64,000 bases of DNA from JAPLDB01 sp038206355 (lineage in GTDB: Bacteria; Bacteroidota; Bacteroidia; AKYH767-A; 2013-40CM-41-45), in NCBI GenBank assembly GCA_038206355.1, contig JBBRAY010000008.1, forward strand, positions 56,147-120,146, in the 5' to 3' direction. Made by a program: the position numbers and the translations under genes. This document shows, one piece after another, positions 1 to 9,776 of the stretch. The notes under the pieces are model-generated. The model was given only the letters and a program-made list of their open reading frames with translations, made no database searches and was not told the origin of the DNA. The stretch's first letter is position 1, and each line of letters begins with the position of its first letter.

Positions 1-1217
1 GAGATTATTTTTTCAAATCCATTGGGTAGAAGAAACCCGGCCATGTTATCAAACTGGTCATCATGCGTTGTAAAAAATGTAGTGCTGTAACCCAGTGAAT
101 GCAACGTACCGGGAAGTCCGGTATACGGTTGCTGATGCGCAAGGTCCTTCATCTGATGAACCATTGGCAAAGAATGAAATCCATAAAGTGAAGAATAGAT
201 ACCATTGAATGTATGATTGCCATCAGAATAAAAATTGTTGAATGAAACTGAATTATCAAACAGGCTATCAAGCACAGGAGTCAGGTTACCGGCGTTTCCG
301 AAGTGAGACATATTTTTCGCACTCATGCTTTCCATCAGCACAACGACCACATTGTAATGATTTGGATTTCCTGAAGCAACAATCTTTCTTGCAATAGGTG
401 AAACCGTTTCGTCATGGCTCACTATTCCAAGATTCTGCCTGACTATTTTTTCTGCTTCACCATCTTCCATAAAGTTGTAACGCACATCCTTGTTAGCTTT
501 CTTATCAAGCCAGCTTCGAATCAAGGTATAAACAGGATTCAATCCCAGTTGATTTGTAAAATTGTATGGGCTGAAAAATGCCGTTCCCCACCTGATGGGT
601 GATTTAACAGCAATACGGCCACGGATTCCTGCAAACATCAGTAAAAGCAAAATCATATAAACGGCAACACTTTGATGGGTGCCTATTACATCTGCTCTAC
701 CCGAAAATGAAATTGCTTGAAACTTCTTAATCAGTTTATAGAAAAGAAAAATTAAGAGAAAAAACATAATCAGGAAAGGGTAATTTGAAATGTCCTGAAA
801 AATAAATTTCAGCATCCACCCCGGCGTATCTGTCCACTGAAGAATTGAAATGGTTAACCGCGAAGCACCATGACCAAACCAACGAATGTCGGCAATGTGT
901 GCAAAAAAAGAAATGGTATAAACGATTACGATAAATGCAGAAATAACCCCTGAAACTTTTGCAGTTCTAACCCTAAACAATGACAATAAAAAAAATATTA
1001 CTGCAGGAAGAATAAGCAGATAGCCGTTGATAACTGCATCAAACCGCAAACCCATCAGCAGCGATTGAAAAATAACAGATAACGGAATATCCTTTAGCTC
1101 ATTCGTATGAAGAAATAAAAGCAGTATCCGGAAGCTGAAAAATACGAGCATGCCGGTAGCATAAACAAGAATGATAAACTGAATGGGAGCAGGAAGTTTT
1201 TTCAGCAGCTTATTCAT
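1..1217 (-). CDS. LTA synthase family sulfatase-type membrane protein (partial, C-terminus outside window)
   Basis: About 405 N-terminal residues are visible, starting MNKLLKKLP at 1217 and running off the left edge. The first ~250 residues hold four to five hydrophobic membrane segments, followed by the start of an alkaline-phosphatase/sulfatase fold with NVVVVLMESMSA, where the second Ser of the ESMSA motif is the expected nucleophile, then MSHFGN and LTPVLDSL. This is the layout of the LtaS/MdoB family, which transfers phosphoglycerol or phosphoethanolamine groups to envelope glycans or lipids. In Bacteroidota, which have no lipoteichoic acid, the acceptor is unknown. The ATG overlaps the stop of the RidA-family gene (TGATG), implying translational coupling. 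Family assignment is firm; substrate is not. Confidence 0.85.
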   Translation of the reverse strand, partial: MNKLLKKLPAPIQFIILVYATGMLVFFSFRILLLFLHTNELKDIPLSVIFQSLLMGLRFDAVINGYLLILPAVIFFLLSLFRVRTAKVSGVISAFIVIVYTISFFAHIADIRWFGHGASRLTISILQWTDTPGWMLKFIFQDISNYPFLIMFFLLIFLFYKLIKKFQAISFSGRADVIGTHQSVAVYMILLLLMFAGIRGRIAVKSPIRWGTAFFSPYNFTNQLGLNPVYTLIRSWLDKKANKDVRYNFMEDGEAEKIVRQNLGIVSHDETVSPIARKIVASGNPNHYNVVVVLMESMSAKNMSHFGNAGNLTPVLDSLFDNSVSFNNFYSDGNHTFNGIYSSLYGFHSLPMVHQMKDLAHQQPYTGLPGTLHSLGYSTTFFTTHDDQFDNMAGFLLPNGFEKII

Positions 1218-1648
1218 CAAACAGTGGCGATAACTTTCAACTCAATTGCAATTGGCGTTGGAAGGCAATTGATTTCAACAGTAGTGCGGCAGGGAGGATT
1301 ATTTTTGAAATATTCAGCCCATAGCTTATTGTACTTCGGAAAATCGTCTTTCATGTTAGTGAGAAAAACAGTAACATCAACGATCTTATCCCACGATGAT
1401 CCGGCATCTTCTAAAATAAGCCTTACATTTTTGAAAACAGAATGACATTGCGCTTCAATATCGTAAGAAGAAATTTTTCCGTCGCCATCCAGTTCAACTC
1501 CGGGAATTTTTTTTGTACCTCTCTCCCTTGGCCCCACTCCTGAAAGAAACAACATATTGCCAACCCGCCTTGCATGTGGATATAAACCAACGGGCTCGGG
1601 TGCTTTTTCTGAATGAATTCCTTTGGATGGATTGCTTGCGTCTGACAT
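1217..1648 (-). CDS. RidA-family deaminase, 2-aminomuconate deaminase-like
   Basis: A 143-residue cytoplasmic protein of the RidA/YjgF family. Visible family marks are PHARRVGNMLFLSGVGPRE near the N-terminus, AGSSWDKIVDVTVFLTNM in the middle, and CRTTVEI with the Arg that binds the substrate carboxylate in active family members. The insertion after the first strand (GTKKIPGVELDGDGK) and the overall length resemble the 2-aminomuconate deaminase branch of the kynurenine route rather than classical RidA (~127 residues). A fitting 2-aminomuconate semialdehyde dehydrogenase lies at 19525-20970. Alternatively it hydrolyses reactive enamines, which would suit the adjacent deglycation-type kinase. 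It sits 59 bases after the kinase gene and overlaps the next gene by one base. Confidence 0.8.
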   Translation of the reverse strand: MSDASNPSKGIHSEKAPEPVGLYPHARRVGNMLFLSGVGPRERGTKKIPGVELDGDGKISSYDIEAQCHSVFKNVRLILEDAGSSWDKIVDVTVFLTNMKDDFPKYNKLWAEYFKNNPPCRTTVEINCLPTPIAIELKVIATV

Positions 1649-1707
1649 GATCTGAAATTGGTTTACGAATATCGAAATAAAAAATTATCCCATCAGCATA
1701 ACTGTAT

Positions 1708-2589
1708 TCAGTTAAATTTATTGAGTATTGAAACAACCTGCTCCATATACCCTCCACCAAATAAATTCACATGAACCATCAATGGATATAGGTTGTGGAT
1801 ATCAATCCGCGTTTCAAACCCCTCCTTAATCGGGAAGTGTTCCTCGTAAGCTTTATAAAATTCAGCATCAAATCCACCAAATAATTTAGTCATGGCAAGA
1901 TCCATTTCCCGATGACCATAGTAAACTGCAGGATCAATAAGCATAGCGCCGCCCGTTTTATTTACGAGAAAATTACCATTCCATAAATCACCATGCAACA
2001 AGGCAGGTTTTTCCTCAGGAATAATTTCTCCCAGTTTTAAATATAGATTTTGAAATTGATTCATTATAGCGTTGCTGATTAATCCATTATCCCTTGCAAC
2101 TCGGATCTGTGGCTCCAGGCGTTCCTGAATGAAAAAATCAACCCATCTTTCATAATTTAAATTAGATTGCGCAAGCGAACCGATGTAATTATTTCGCTTC
2201 AGTCCGAATTTAACATTGCTGCATTTATGCATCTCAGCTACCAACTTTCCGAAATCCGGCCAGAAATTAATTCCACGCGTTCCAGGCTCAATCCATTCCA
2301 GCAAAAGAAATGAAATCTCGTTTGCCTCGCCGACTGCAATAACGAGTGGAACAGATCCGTCAACTGCCTTCTCCATCAGATGCAATCCCTCCGCTTCAAC
2401 AATAAACATTTCCGGATAACGGCTTGCGTTATTGAATTTCAAAAAATATTTTCCTGAATCTGTATTTAAACAATAACAATCATTAATACAACCTCCTGAA
2501 ACATTGCCCGCTGAAATAACCGAACAATTTTTACCTAAATACCCCCCCAGTATGAGTTCAACTTCTGCCTTTACAAAGCCGGGTATCAT
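1708..2589 (-). CDS. Fructosamine/ketosamine-3-kinase family protein
   Basis: A 293-residue protein of the fructosamine kinase (FN3K) family, which belongs to the protein-kinase/aminoglycoside phosphotransferase fold. The catalytic loop LLHGDLWNGNFLV and the metal-binding LIDPAVYYGHREMDLAM are both intact, as is the N-lobe GGCINDCYCL and FLKFN Lys segment. Family members phosphorylate the sugar of glycated amines so that the adduct falls off; bacterial ones often act on ribulosamines. The ATG overlaps the upstream methyltransferase stop by four bases (ATGA), so the two are translated together. Role in protein or metabolite deglycation is inferred from the family. Confidence 0.88.
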   Translation of the reverse strand: MIPGFVKAEVELILGGYLGKNCSVISAGNVSGGCINDCYCLNTDSGKYFLKFNNASRYPEMFIVEAEGLHLMEKAVDGSVPLVIAVGEANEISFLLLEWIEPGTRGINFWPDFGKLVAEMHKCSNVKFGLKRNNYIGSLAQSNLNYERWVDFFIQERLEPQIRVARDNGLISNAIMNQFQNLYLKLGEIIPEEKPALLHGDLWNGNFLVNKTGGAMLIDPAVYYGHREMDLAMTKLFGGFDAEFYKAYEEHFPIKEGFETRIDIHNLYPLMVHVNLFGGGYMEQVVSILNKFN

Positions 2590-3551
2590 CTCTCAAAAAT
2601 CAAAAACATATCTGTTCCGTTTTTTTGTTCTTTCTCCTCGTCCCACTCTTTCTTTGCCTTCCCTGAAATGTACCTGCTCAACGGAATCGCTATCCAGAAA
2701 AAAAGCACCAATGACAAGGCCTGAAATAACTTCTTAAGGATATAAAATCTGCCTCTGTCTGCCGGCGTGAATGCTGATGCAGCAAAAAAACAAAACCAAG
2801 AAAATGTAAGCCGCTTCCTCCAGTACGTCAGTTTAAAAAATGCCCTGAATGAATTGGCATGAAAAGGATCTGTAATATTCCATACCAAACCAAAATTACT
2901 TTCTGCAATCCACTTGATGGCGCCCCAGTACTGATTGGAGTAATAATCTTTTAAAAGTCTGAATCCTGATTTTGCAAACAACGCGTCTGCCTGTTGAACA
3001 TTCAGCCTCCGCATATGTGCTGTATCCTCATAAAAAAATTTACCTGTTACAGGATCAAAACCATTTTTCGTCCACTGCGCAAGGCGGTGCTCAAGGCTCC
3101 CTTCATGGTTACAAGGTAAGCTATGCAACATTGTACATTTTGAAGCAGCAAAAGAGGACATTTCTTCTGAAGTAATTCTTTCATCAAAAGTATGCTCGAG
3201 TACATGATGTGAATGAATAAAATCAAACCGCTTTACAGAAAAATTTTTATCCCCGATTACAAAAAAAGTAATTCCCGGACTGTTCTTCTTCGCACTTTCA
3301 ATTGCCTCAGCACTGATGTCGCAACCCGAAATTGTCCAGCCGGGCAATGCCGCACGGATCACCTGCGTAAATATTCCCCTGCCACAGCCAAAGTCAAGTG
3401 CGTTTCCGACTGCAGGAAGGTTCAGTCCTTTAATCAATTCATACAACCTGTCTTTGTCGAAATTACTCCAGTGACCCATGTAGCCATGCGAGTAGCGGCT
3501 TTCATAAAAATCAACAGATGCTTTCCTGTCAGAAAATTGAATGGTCTCCAT
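2586..3551 (-). CDS. Class I SAM-dependent methyltransferase
   Basis: A 321-residue protein. The N-terminal half is a class I methyltransferase: ALDFGCGRGIFTQVI is motif I for SAM binding, followed by GCDISAEAIESA and FDFIHSHHVLEHT. The C-terminal part is hydrophobic around residues 245-295, with LVLFFWIAIPLSRYI as a likely membrane or membrane-associated segment, as in methyltransferases that work on surface glycans or lipids. It begins 15 bases after the stop of the large lamin-tail protein and overlaps the fructosamine-kinase-like gene by four bases. The substrate cannot be read from the sequence. Confidence 0.85.
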   Translation of the reverse strand: METIQFSDRKASVDFYESRYSHGYMGHWSNFDKDRLYELIKGLNLPAVGNALDFGCGRGIFTQVIRAALPGWTISGCDISAEAIESAKKNSPGITFFVIGDKNFSVKRFDFIHSHHVLEHTFDERITSEEMSSFAASKCTMLHSLPCNHEGSLEHRLAQWTKNGFDPVTGKFFYEDTAHMRRLNVQQADALFAKSGFRLLKDYYSNQYWGAIKWIAESNFGLVWNITDPFHANSFRAFFKLTYWRKRLTFSWFCFFAASAFTPADRGRFYILKKLFQALSLVLFFWIAIPLSRYISGKAKKEWDEEKEQKNGTDMFLIFER

Positions 3552-3566
3552 ACAGCTCAGAAAAAT

Positions 3567-6488
3567 TTACAGCTTTGTTGCCAGTACACAGGTCTTTTTG
3601 TATTCCTTCACTTCACCATCCAGATTGAATACTTCTATAAAAAATATATAAATTCCTGTGCGTGCCTTTTCCTTATCGTCATTCACTCCATCCCAACTGA
3701 AAGCACCATCATTGCCGAGGTATTGATTTTCAATTAATGTCCTTACCGGTCGGCCTTTGGAGTCAAATACTTTTACATTGGCGAGGTATCCCGGCGTGCT
3801 GAAATGAAATAAAATATTCACAACGTCATTAAACCCGTCATTGTCGGGAGAAAAAACTTCGGGCTCAATGGTAATGTCATTATTGCCCGTACCCGCTTCA
3901 CTCTGCTGGGAGTTTTTATATCCCGGCGTAGCAAATCCTGAACCTTCTGATGCACTATGCCAGTTTTGCGGATCATTGGTAGGCCGTGCTGCACTCAATC
4001 GCTCCAGAGAAATATTGTGAACGTCATTGTACAATGGAAAATGCCAGGAAGAATAATAATGCAAAGAATCAATTATTACTGCAGCATCATTCTTTAAAAC
4101 AAGCATGTCTTCTTCGGTAAGTAAATCAGGAAAAGCCATGTTCAGAAAAGCGTATGGATTTTCAGTTCGATAATGGGCCTTGATTTTATCCCCGTCATCA
4201 CTAAGTACAAGATAAGTGGAAGGAAACATCAGGTAACAACCGGTAGTTAATACCTGAGGTGTATTCGCATTACCCGAAGAAATGCTGTAATTATTAATCA
4301 CAAGTTTACTCAAATCAATTATTTTATCAGAAGCATTATAAAGTTCAGCAAACTCTACTGCGCCATTGTTCGTGCTGAATAAAATTTCATTGATAAGAAT
4401 ATCTCCTGCGGAGCTGGCAACAGGTGTTGCGAAATTCACAGATGAATTGGATAACGGGTTTCCGGCACAATCGGCCAGCGTAGGGATTGTAACAGTCCAG
4501 ATGTTATTTGCTGCTGATGAGGTTAGCGTCAATGTTACACTCATACCATCAGCTGATGAAACTGCAGCAGAGGGGTTTCCAATCAAAACATCTGTTTCAG
4601 AAATTAAATAGTTTGCTGTATTTATTAATGCTGTATCGGGAATGACCTCTGAAAAATACACCGTAACATGCAATGAATCTATCAAACATGCACGCAAAAG
4701 CCGCGGAGCAACGACGTCATTAAAAATTCCATTCACACTATTGGTACGTCCCGGTGTTCCACCAGAAGGATCAACAGACGCATTCCAGTTTTCTTTACTG
4801 ATGCATGTATAATCCGGATCAATACGCTCAATGCTCCAGCCGCCGTTTACTTTAATTGAATTGTGATGCCATGTTTCATCATAATGAATTTTATCGAGTA
4901 CGACCAATCCGGGATCGTATATAACAACATCGTCTGATCCTCCTGCAGACGGATTATTGAATGCCGGAAAAGAAGTCACACCAATGGTACTTCCGAAAAC
5001 TGAAAATGCTGCAACATTTGCAGTAGCACATAAAATCAAAAATGAATCCGGTTTAAGAATAAAAGGAGGCAGATCATGCGGACTCCCGGAGTCAGAAAGT
5101 TTCCATCCTGCAAGGTCAAAGGTTTTATTACTGCGGTTGAATATCTCAATGTATTCGGCATTCGGCAAACCCACAACAGGATCAGGATCTGCCATGACTT
5201 CTGTTATGATTACGTCATATGGAAGCGGAGTCGTAACTGACGAAAATAAAAATGTCGTCGTCGAATTTGCAACAATGGAATTCAATGCAAGATCCTGAAC
5301 ATTGTTCACGGTCAGCGTGTAAGTTGTTCCTCCTGCAAAATTGCCTGTATAAGTAAGGTGAACAAGGGAAAAATTTGAACCATCACGGGTGGCAGAAGAA
5401 GGAATTCCTGCTCCATTATTCACTGAGTAATTTGAAGCCGTTTGAGATGTTGCGGGATTGACTGCTTCTGAAAATAAAACATCAAGCTGCATTGACGAAG
5501 TCGCTGTCGCAGAAACGAGAAGCGGAGCCGTAACATCAGGCGCATAAATAAATGAAGCCGTTGAATTGGCAATGATTGTATTTCCTGAAAGGTCATTTAC
5601 AAAGTTAATGGTAACCGTGTACGTTGTCGCTGCGGTAAATGAATTTGCAAACGTAAGATGAACCAATGACTGGTTGCTTACATCGCGCACTGCTGACGAT
5701 GGAAATCCGATTCCATTATTCACTGAATAATTTGCTGCCGTCTGCGAAGTTGCAACCTCAACAGCTTCTGAAAACAAAACATCCAGTTGTGTGGAAGAAA
5801 TCGCAGTTGCTGATGTGATTGTCGGTGGGATTACATCAACTGTTCCTCCACCGGCATAAATGTCATCAAAATAAAATTTCGTTGCATTACTGGAGGTATA
5901 TACACATTCAATTCCGAAAAAGGAAGAAGTATTATATGTGGCATCAGTTCCTGTAGCTTCGAGAACATAACTGGTTCCGCCAGCTGGATCCACACTCAGC
6001 GACCAGAGTCCTGTAGCGTCCCGCGTAACTTTTACACCAACAGTAAATGAGCTTGCTATTTCGGCCTCTGTTCCACGACATACAGAAGTTGAAGTACTAC
6101 CATCCTGACGAAACAACTGTATTGCATCGAGTGATAATGCCTCCCCGAATTGAAGGTAGTAACCATTCAGTGGACCGGTAACAAGACTTTGATCAGAGAC
6201 AAGATAAACCCTGCCGTAATTTGCACCGGAAGGAGCGAAACTTTGCTTTATCCAGAAATGCCATTCCGCATTGTCTAACGATGCCATCGGATTGGCAACA
6301 GATAAATAAGATGTAGCTGAAGCCGCACTGTTGAGTTGCAACTGCTGAGATGCATTCACAATAAATTGTCCTGCGTCACCTGTCCATGTCGGGTTTGCAG
6401 TAAAGTCCCCGTCAGTAAAATCGTCCTGCAATTGCGCAAATGCAATAACAGGAAAAAAAGATAAAATGAATAATAAAGTCCGTTTCAT
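3567..6488 (-). CDS. Secreted lamin-tail/Ig-like protein with CHU_C-type C-terminal domain
   Basis: A 973-residue exported protein. It has a Sec signal peptide (MKRTLLFILSFFPVIAFAQ), an N-terminal lectin-like sandwich (~20-215), two tandem SbsA-type Ig-like domains (~218-320 and ~320-425, each with QLDVLFSEAV and ANYSVNNG), a lamin-tail domain (~427-560), a third Ig-like unit, a second lamin-tail domain (~695-850) and a C-terminal FlgD/CHU_C-like domain (EVFSPDNDGFNDVV, GRPVRTL, ARTGIYIFFIEVF). This layout is typical of T9SS cargo attached to or released from the cell surface. No catalytic domain is visible; adhesion or scaffolding is inferred. The two Ig units are close copies, so the gene has grown by internal duplication. 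Confidence 0.85.
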   Translation of the reverse strand: MKRTLLFILSFFPVIAFAQLQDDFTDGDFTANPTWTGDAGQFIVNASQQLQLNSAASATSYLSVANPMASLDNAEWHFWIKQSFAPSGANYGRVYLVSDQSLVTGPLNGYYLQFGEALSLDAIQLFRQDGSTSTSVCRGTEAEIASSFTVGVKVTRDATGLWSLSVDPAGGTSYVLEATGTDATYNTSSFFGIECVYTSSNATKFYFDDIYAGGGTVDVIPPTITSATAISSTQLDVLFSEAVEVATSQTAANYSVNNGIGFPSSAVRDVSNQSLVHLTFANSFTAATTYTVTINFVNDLSGNTIIANSTASFIYAPDVTAPLLVSATATSSMQLDVLFSEAVNPATSQTASNYSVNNGAGIPSSATRDGSNFSLVHLTYTGNFAGGTTYTLTVNNVQDLALNSIVANSTTTFLFSSVTTPLPYDVIITEVMADPDPVVGLPNAEYIEIFNRSNKTFDLAGWKLSDSGSPHDLPPFILKPDSFLILCATANVAAFSVFGSTIGVTSFPAFNNPSAGGSDDVVIYDPGLVVLDKIHYDETWHHNSIKVNGGWSIERIDPDYTCISKENWNASVDPSGGTPGRTNSVNGIFNDVVAPRLLRACLIDSLHVTVYFSEVIPDTALINTANYLISETDVLIGNPSAAVSSADGMSVTLTLTSSAANNIWTVTIPTLADCAGNPLSNSSVNFATPVASSAGDILINEILFSTNNGAVEFAELYNASDKIIDLSKLVINNYSISSGNANTPQVLTTGCYLMFPSTYLVLSDDGDKIKAHYRTENPYAFLNMAFPDLLTEEDMLVLKNDAAVIIDSLHYYSSWHFPLYNDVHNISLERLSAARPTNDPQNWHSASEGSGFATPGYKNSQQSEAGTGNNDITIEPEVFSPDNDGFNDVVNILFHFSTPGYLANVKVFDSKGRPVRTLIENQYLGNDGAFSWDGVNDDKEKARTGIYIFFIEVFNLDGEVKEYKKTCVLATKL

Positions 6489-6540
6489 GGGTGGCTGGAT
6501 TTTTAGAGAAAAGTAAAAGTACCAATTCTATGTCCTCCGC

Positions 6541-6578
6541 AAAAAAAGAAAATCTACCCCCGTGATGAAGGCAGATTC
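6541..6578 (-). terminator. Possible rho-independent terminator after bactofilin
   Basis: Read on the minus strand, AATCTGCC and GGTAGATT form an 8-base stem with one mismatch around a ~10-base loop, followed by TTCTTTTTTT. It lies just downstream of the bactofilin stop. The stem is imperfect. Confidence 0.5.
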
Positions 6579-6601
6579 TATGATACCGGAGTCTGTATTA
6601 T

Positions 6602-7021
6602 TCAGGATGCAGTTTTTTCTTTCAGCTCGGTTTTTTTGTCGGTGTTGTGCATGTCTTTAATCATAGGGCCCATATTGCAGGTACCTGTAAATGTAGCGCC
6701 TACTTCTACAACGAGTTTTCCCGTTACAATATCGCCCTGGATATTGGCAGAAGATTTTAGAAAAAGTAATTCATTTACGGTTACTTTTCCGCGGATACTT
6801 CCGCTCACGTCGGCATTCTGGCTGGTTACGTTTCCATCAATAGAGCCGGTTCCGCCCACAACAACTTTCGATTTTGAAATCACATTTCCAAGTACACTGC
6901 CATCAATGCGAATGTCGCCATTCGATTTGATATCGCCTTCCACTACAGTGCCTGCACCGATAAGGTTAATGGATGAAGTTCCTCCTTCTGTTTTTCCTGC
7001 CACTGAATTTTTATTGAACAT
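6602..7021 (-). CDS. Bactofilin (polymer-forming cytoskeletal protein)
   Basis: A 139-residue bactofilin. The core is a right-handed beta-helix of short glycine- and valine-rich turns (GDIKSNGDIRIDGSVLGNV, VVVGGTGSIDGNV, ADVSGSIRGKV, NIQGDIVTGKL), flanked by short unstructured tails. Bactofilins polymerise without nucleotide at the inner face of the membrane and often recruit M23 peptidases to shape the wall; an M23 gene is nearby at 10008. A start 66 bases further upstream is possible by reading frame, but a promoter at 7058-7087 lies inside that extension, so MFNKN at 7021 is chosen. Confidence 0.92.
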   Translation of the reverse strand: MFNKNSVAGKTEGGTSSINLIGAGTVVEGDIKSNGDIRIDGSVLGNVISKSKVVVGGTGSIDGNVTSQNADVSGSIRGKVTVNELLFLKSSANIQGDIVTGKLVVEVGATFTGTCNMGPMIKDMHNTDKKTELKEKTAS

Positions 7022-7057
7022 ATCAAAAATAATTAAGGTGAATATTCCTTTGATGTG

Positions 7058-7087
7058 CAAATGTAAAACTATTATGCTCCGAAGCAA
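7058..7087 (-). promoter_or_regulatory. Bacteroidota-type promoter for bactofilin
   Basis: On the minus strand TTG (7087-7085), exactly 19 bases, then TACATTTG (7065-7058), a perfect match to the Bacteroidota TTG-N19-TAnnTTTG promoter. It lies between the PorW/SprE stop and the bactofilin ATG, so bactofilin can be transcribed independently. Confidence 0.75.
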
Positions 7088-7163
7088 GAGGAAAATGACC
7101 CCGGAAATTACATTCAGAAAAATGAAGGTTCTTCAGGAAAAATACAAATTTCTAACCCGGGAA

Positions 7164-9776
7164 CTATTGATAGAATTTTCTGAAAAAATCCCTGTATGTT
7201 TCAATATTCTTGTCCATAACAAAGGATGGAAAATTGTTTTCAGAAATTACAAACATGTTATAAAGATCAGGATTTGTATTTCCGAAAATCTCATCGTTGT
7301 CATTTGCGCCATTGAAATAAAGCATGGCGTCGTTTTTATCCTTAAATTCTCTGATGAGGATAATCTGAGTAACATGATCGAGCAACTGGCTTGTGATTGA
7401 ATATCCTTTTGTACTGTAATACTTTGTATTGTAATTGCTCAGTTTAATTTTTAACTGATCAGAATTTAAAGGTCCAACATTTCTGAATCCAAGCACCAAA
7501 ACATGGGTCGTGTCTTCAACGTAATTGTACATCCGGGCAATGGTGTCCTTTTCCGGCACTTTGTTTTCATTGATGGATCCCATGCCGTTGATATAATCCA
7601 GTATGTCCTGTGCCTGGTCCTTTACCGGATCATCTGAATAATTTCTGACAATATCCTGAAGAGAAACTGTGAAAACACCAATGGGCTGTGTACGACCGAT
7701 GGCAAGTGTTTTCAGCATATCGAATTTAGGCCCGTAAATATTTCCCGGGGACATCTGCTCTGCCTGTGCCTTGCCCGTGATCACTGATGCATACTCTCCA
7801 TTCAGATATTTGCGGTAGGTGTCTTCATAAAAAAGTTCAAGATCCGATTTCCGCGCAAGCTTTTCAGCCATGAAATTCGGATTCTTAATGATCATCGCAT
7901 AGTCGCTGTCAGGATACTTGTCGAGTAAAATATTTTTGTAATAATCGCTCTTTACAGGATTATTCATGGCCAGGTAAAGCCGGTACAACTGATAATATGC
8001 CGGAAGTTTATATTTATTGTCAGGGTATTTACTAAGCAAATCTTCAAACATTTTTGTTGACGCAGGCTTATCAGCCAATTGCTCATTGTAAATCATCGCA
8101 GCATTGTAATACGCGTCAATCACCTTTCCCATTGACTTATCTATTGACTCCTGATCGGACGGAATTTTATCAAGCAATTCCTTTTTATGCGCCTCTCTTG
8201 CTTCTACCGGATCTTTAATTTCTTCCTTCACCGTGGATTCTTCAACCACGGCTTCTTCATCCTGGATGTTCATCTGCTTGTTGCTTCGCCTCCAGTTGTC
8301 TTCCAGTTTTCTGTTACCCCATTTGCGCTGAAAATCATTGGTTCCAAAGCTAACCGCCGACTCATTATAAAAATACCAGGACGAAACGTTGCCACGATTG
8401 GTTTGCTGCGGCTTTTTCGTATCCGTATTAAATAACTGATTTACCTGCTGCTCTTTTTCTTCTTCCATTTTTCGCTGGCGTTCTAGATCTTCCTCCCTCA
8501 TCATATCCTCCACAGCTTTCTCTCTTTCAGCCGGAGTCATCTTTGCAAGCACCATCAGACTGTCCTGATCACGAATTGTGTTCAGCGCTTTCATCAGTTT
8601 GGTGAGGGAATTTCTTTTTGTAAGGATATCGGTATAGTCAGGATGGTCATTGCCAAGACTGGTAATACAACTGTCATAATACAACTGTGCCGTGCGGTAG
8701 TCAGGTCTCAACAAATAAATTTTTCCAAGCTCGAGGTAACTGATGGCCTTCTGATTCTGATTGGTGGTACTTGCCGCTATTGACCGCTGTAGGTAACTGA
8801 TTTCCTCCGGTTCCTTATTTTCCTTTTGTGAAATTCCGGCAAGGGCATAATATACCTGGTCGAGGTATTCTTTATTCTTCGGATCCTTTGCCATTTTCTG
8901 CAACTCCTTCTTCACACTGTTGCTGTTCTGACTTTGTGCATCAAAGCAACGCGCCCTGTTGATACGCGCATTAAATGCCATCTCATACACAGGATTTTTT
9001 TTGATCACTTTTGTGTACAGATCATATGCCGCTTTAAAATCTCCTTTCTGCTGGTATAGCTGGGCAAGGATAAACATATAACGGATGCTGTTGTTCCGGT
9101 CCTTGGTGAGCGGTATTGCGCGTTTCAGGTGACTGATGGCTCGGTCCGTATTTCTGGTCTGCAAATAAAAATCCGCAGACACTGCTTCGTAATCAGCGCG
9201 CACTTTTTTACTCAAGTCCTTCTGATTGCGGAGGTAGTCAAGCCTGTCTTCTGTTTCCTTCAGCTGAGTAAGTTGCAAATAAGTTTTTGCCAGCCATAAC
9301 GAAGCAACGTGTCTGCCCTGTTCTTTTTTATAGGTTGTCTCAACGTACTTAAACGTTTCAATGGCTTCAAAATATTCATGCTTGTAAAAAAGTGCTTTGC
9401 CATATGCAATCCAGTTGTCGTCTATCCAGTGTTCTTTGTCGGGCTTTTCATTGCCGTTCTTGTCAACCAGCGTATGCCGCTGAATAACAGTGCTTGTTTT
9501 CTTCAGCGCTTCATCCATCTGCGGATAAATACTTTTGGCCTTCTGCGCATCAGAATATTTAAACATCGGAAGCGTACGGTCATAAATATCAGCCTGCGCA
9601 TCAGATAATTTTTGTGCACCGTCATCAATCTTCAGGTTGGCATTGTACAATCCATTATAACGGGCTGTGAGATCATGGTAATTCCTGCTCACAAATCCGC
9701 TCTTGGTATTTTTGCAGGCATTCAAAAAAATGACAATTGCAAAAACTATAAATATTTTTAATCCTGATGAATGCAT
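7164..9776 (-). CDS. porW: T9SS accessory lipoprotein PorW/SprE (TPR protein)
   Basis: An 870-residue lipoprotein with lipobox FLNAC (Cys21). The conserved start of the family follows (ARYNGLYNANLKI, LPMFKYSD, IYPQMDEALKK), then an array of tetratricopeptide repeats (~125-400), a charged linker with KMEEEKEQQ, and a second helical repeat region (~540-680). In Flavobacterium SprE and Porphyromonas PorW are needed for type IX secretion and gliding, linking the outer-membrane translocon with the PorL/M motor. Length and N-terminal pattern fit. Bactofilin lies downstream and the M23 gene is divergent, an envelope neighbourhood consistent with this role. Confidence 0.85.
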   Translation of the reverse strand: MHSSGLKIFIVFAIVIFLNACKNTKSGFVSRNYHDLTARYNGLYNANLKIDDGAQKLSDAQADIYDRTLPMFKYSDAQKAKSIYPQMDEALKKTSTVIQRHTLVDKNGNEKPDKEHWIDDNWIAYGKALFYKHEYFEAIETFKYVETTYKKEQGRHVASLWLAKTYLQLTQLKETEDRLDYLRNQKDLSKKVRADYEAVSADFYLQTRNTDRAISHLKRAIPLTKDRNNSIRYMFILAQLYQQKGDFKAAYDLYTKVIKKNPVYEMAFNARINRARCFDAQSQNSNSVKKELQKMAKDPKNKEYLDQVYYALAGISQKENKEPEEISYLQRSIAASTTNQNQKAISYLELGKIYLLRPDYRTAQLYYDSCITSLGNDHPDYTDILTKRNSLTKLMKALNTIRDQDSLMVLAKMTPAEREKAVEDMMREEDLERQRKMEEEKEQQVNQLFNTDTKKPQQTNRGNVSSWYFYNESAVSFGTNDFQRKWGNRKLEDNWRRSNKQMNIQDEEAVVEESTVKEEIKDPVEAREAHKKELLDKIPSDQESIDKSMGKVIDAYYNAAMIYNEQLADKPASTKMFEDLLSKYPDNKYKLPAYYQLYRLYLAMNNPVKSDYYKNILLDKYPDSDYAMIIKNPNFMAEKLARKSDLELFYEDTYRKYLNGEYASVITGKAQAEQMSPGNIYGPKFDMLKTLAIGRTQPIGVFTVSLQDIVRNYSDDPVKDQAQDILDYINGMGSINENKVPEKDTIARMYNYVEDTTHVLVLGFRNVGPLNSDQLKIKLSNYNTKYYSTKGYSITSQLLDHVTQIILIREFKDKNDAMLYFNGANDNDEIFGNTNPDLYNMFVISENNFPSFVMDKNIETYRDFFRKFYQ

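Noticed and set aside
3213..3737. A 174-codon plus-strand frame over the methyltransferase and lamin-tail genes.
   Set aside because: Antisense to two well-supported genes, no domain.
6636..7400. A 254-codon plus-strand frame across bactofilin and the end of porW.
   Set aside because: It is antisense to two clear genes, has no recognisable domain and reflects their codon pattern.
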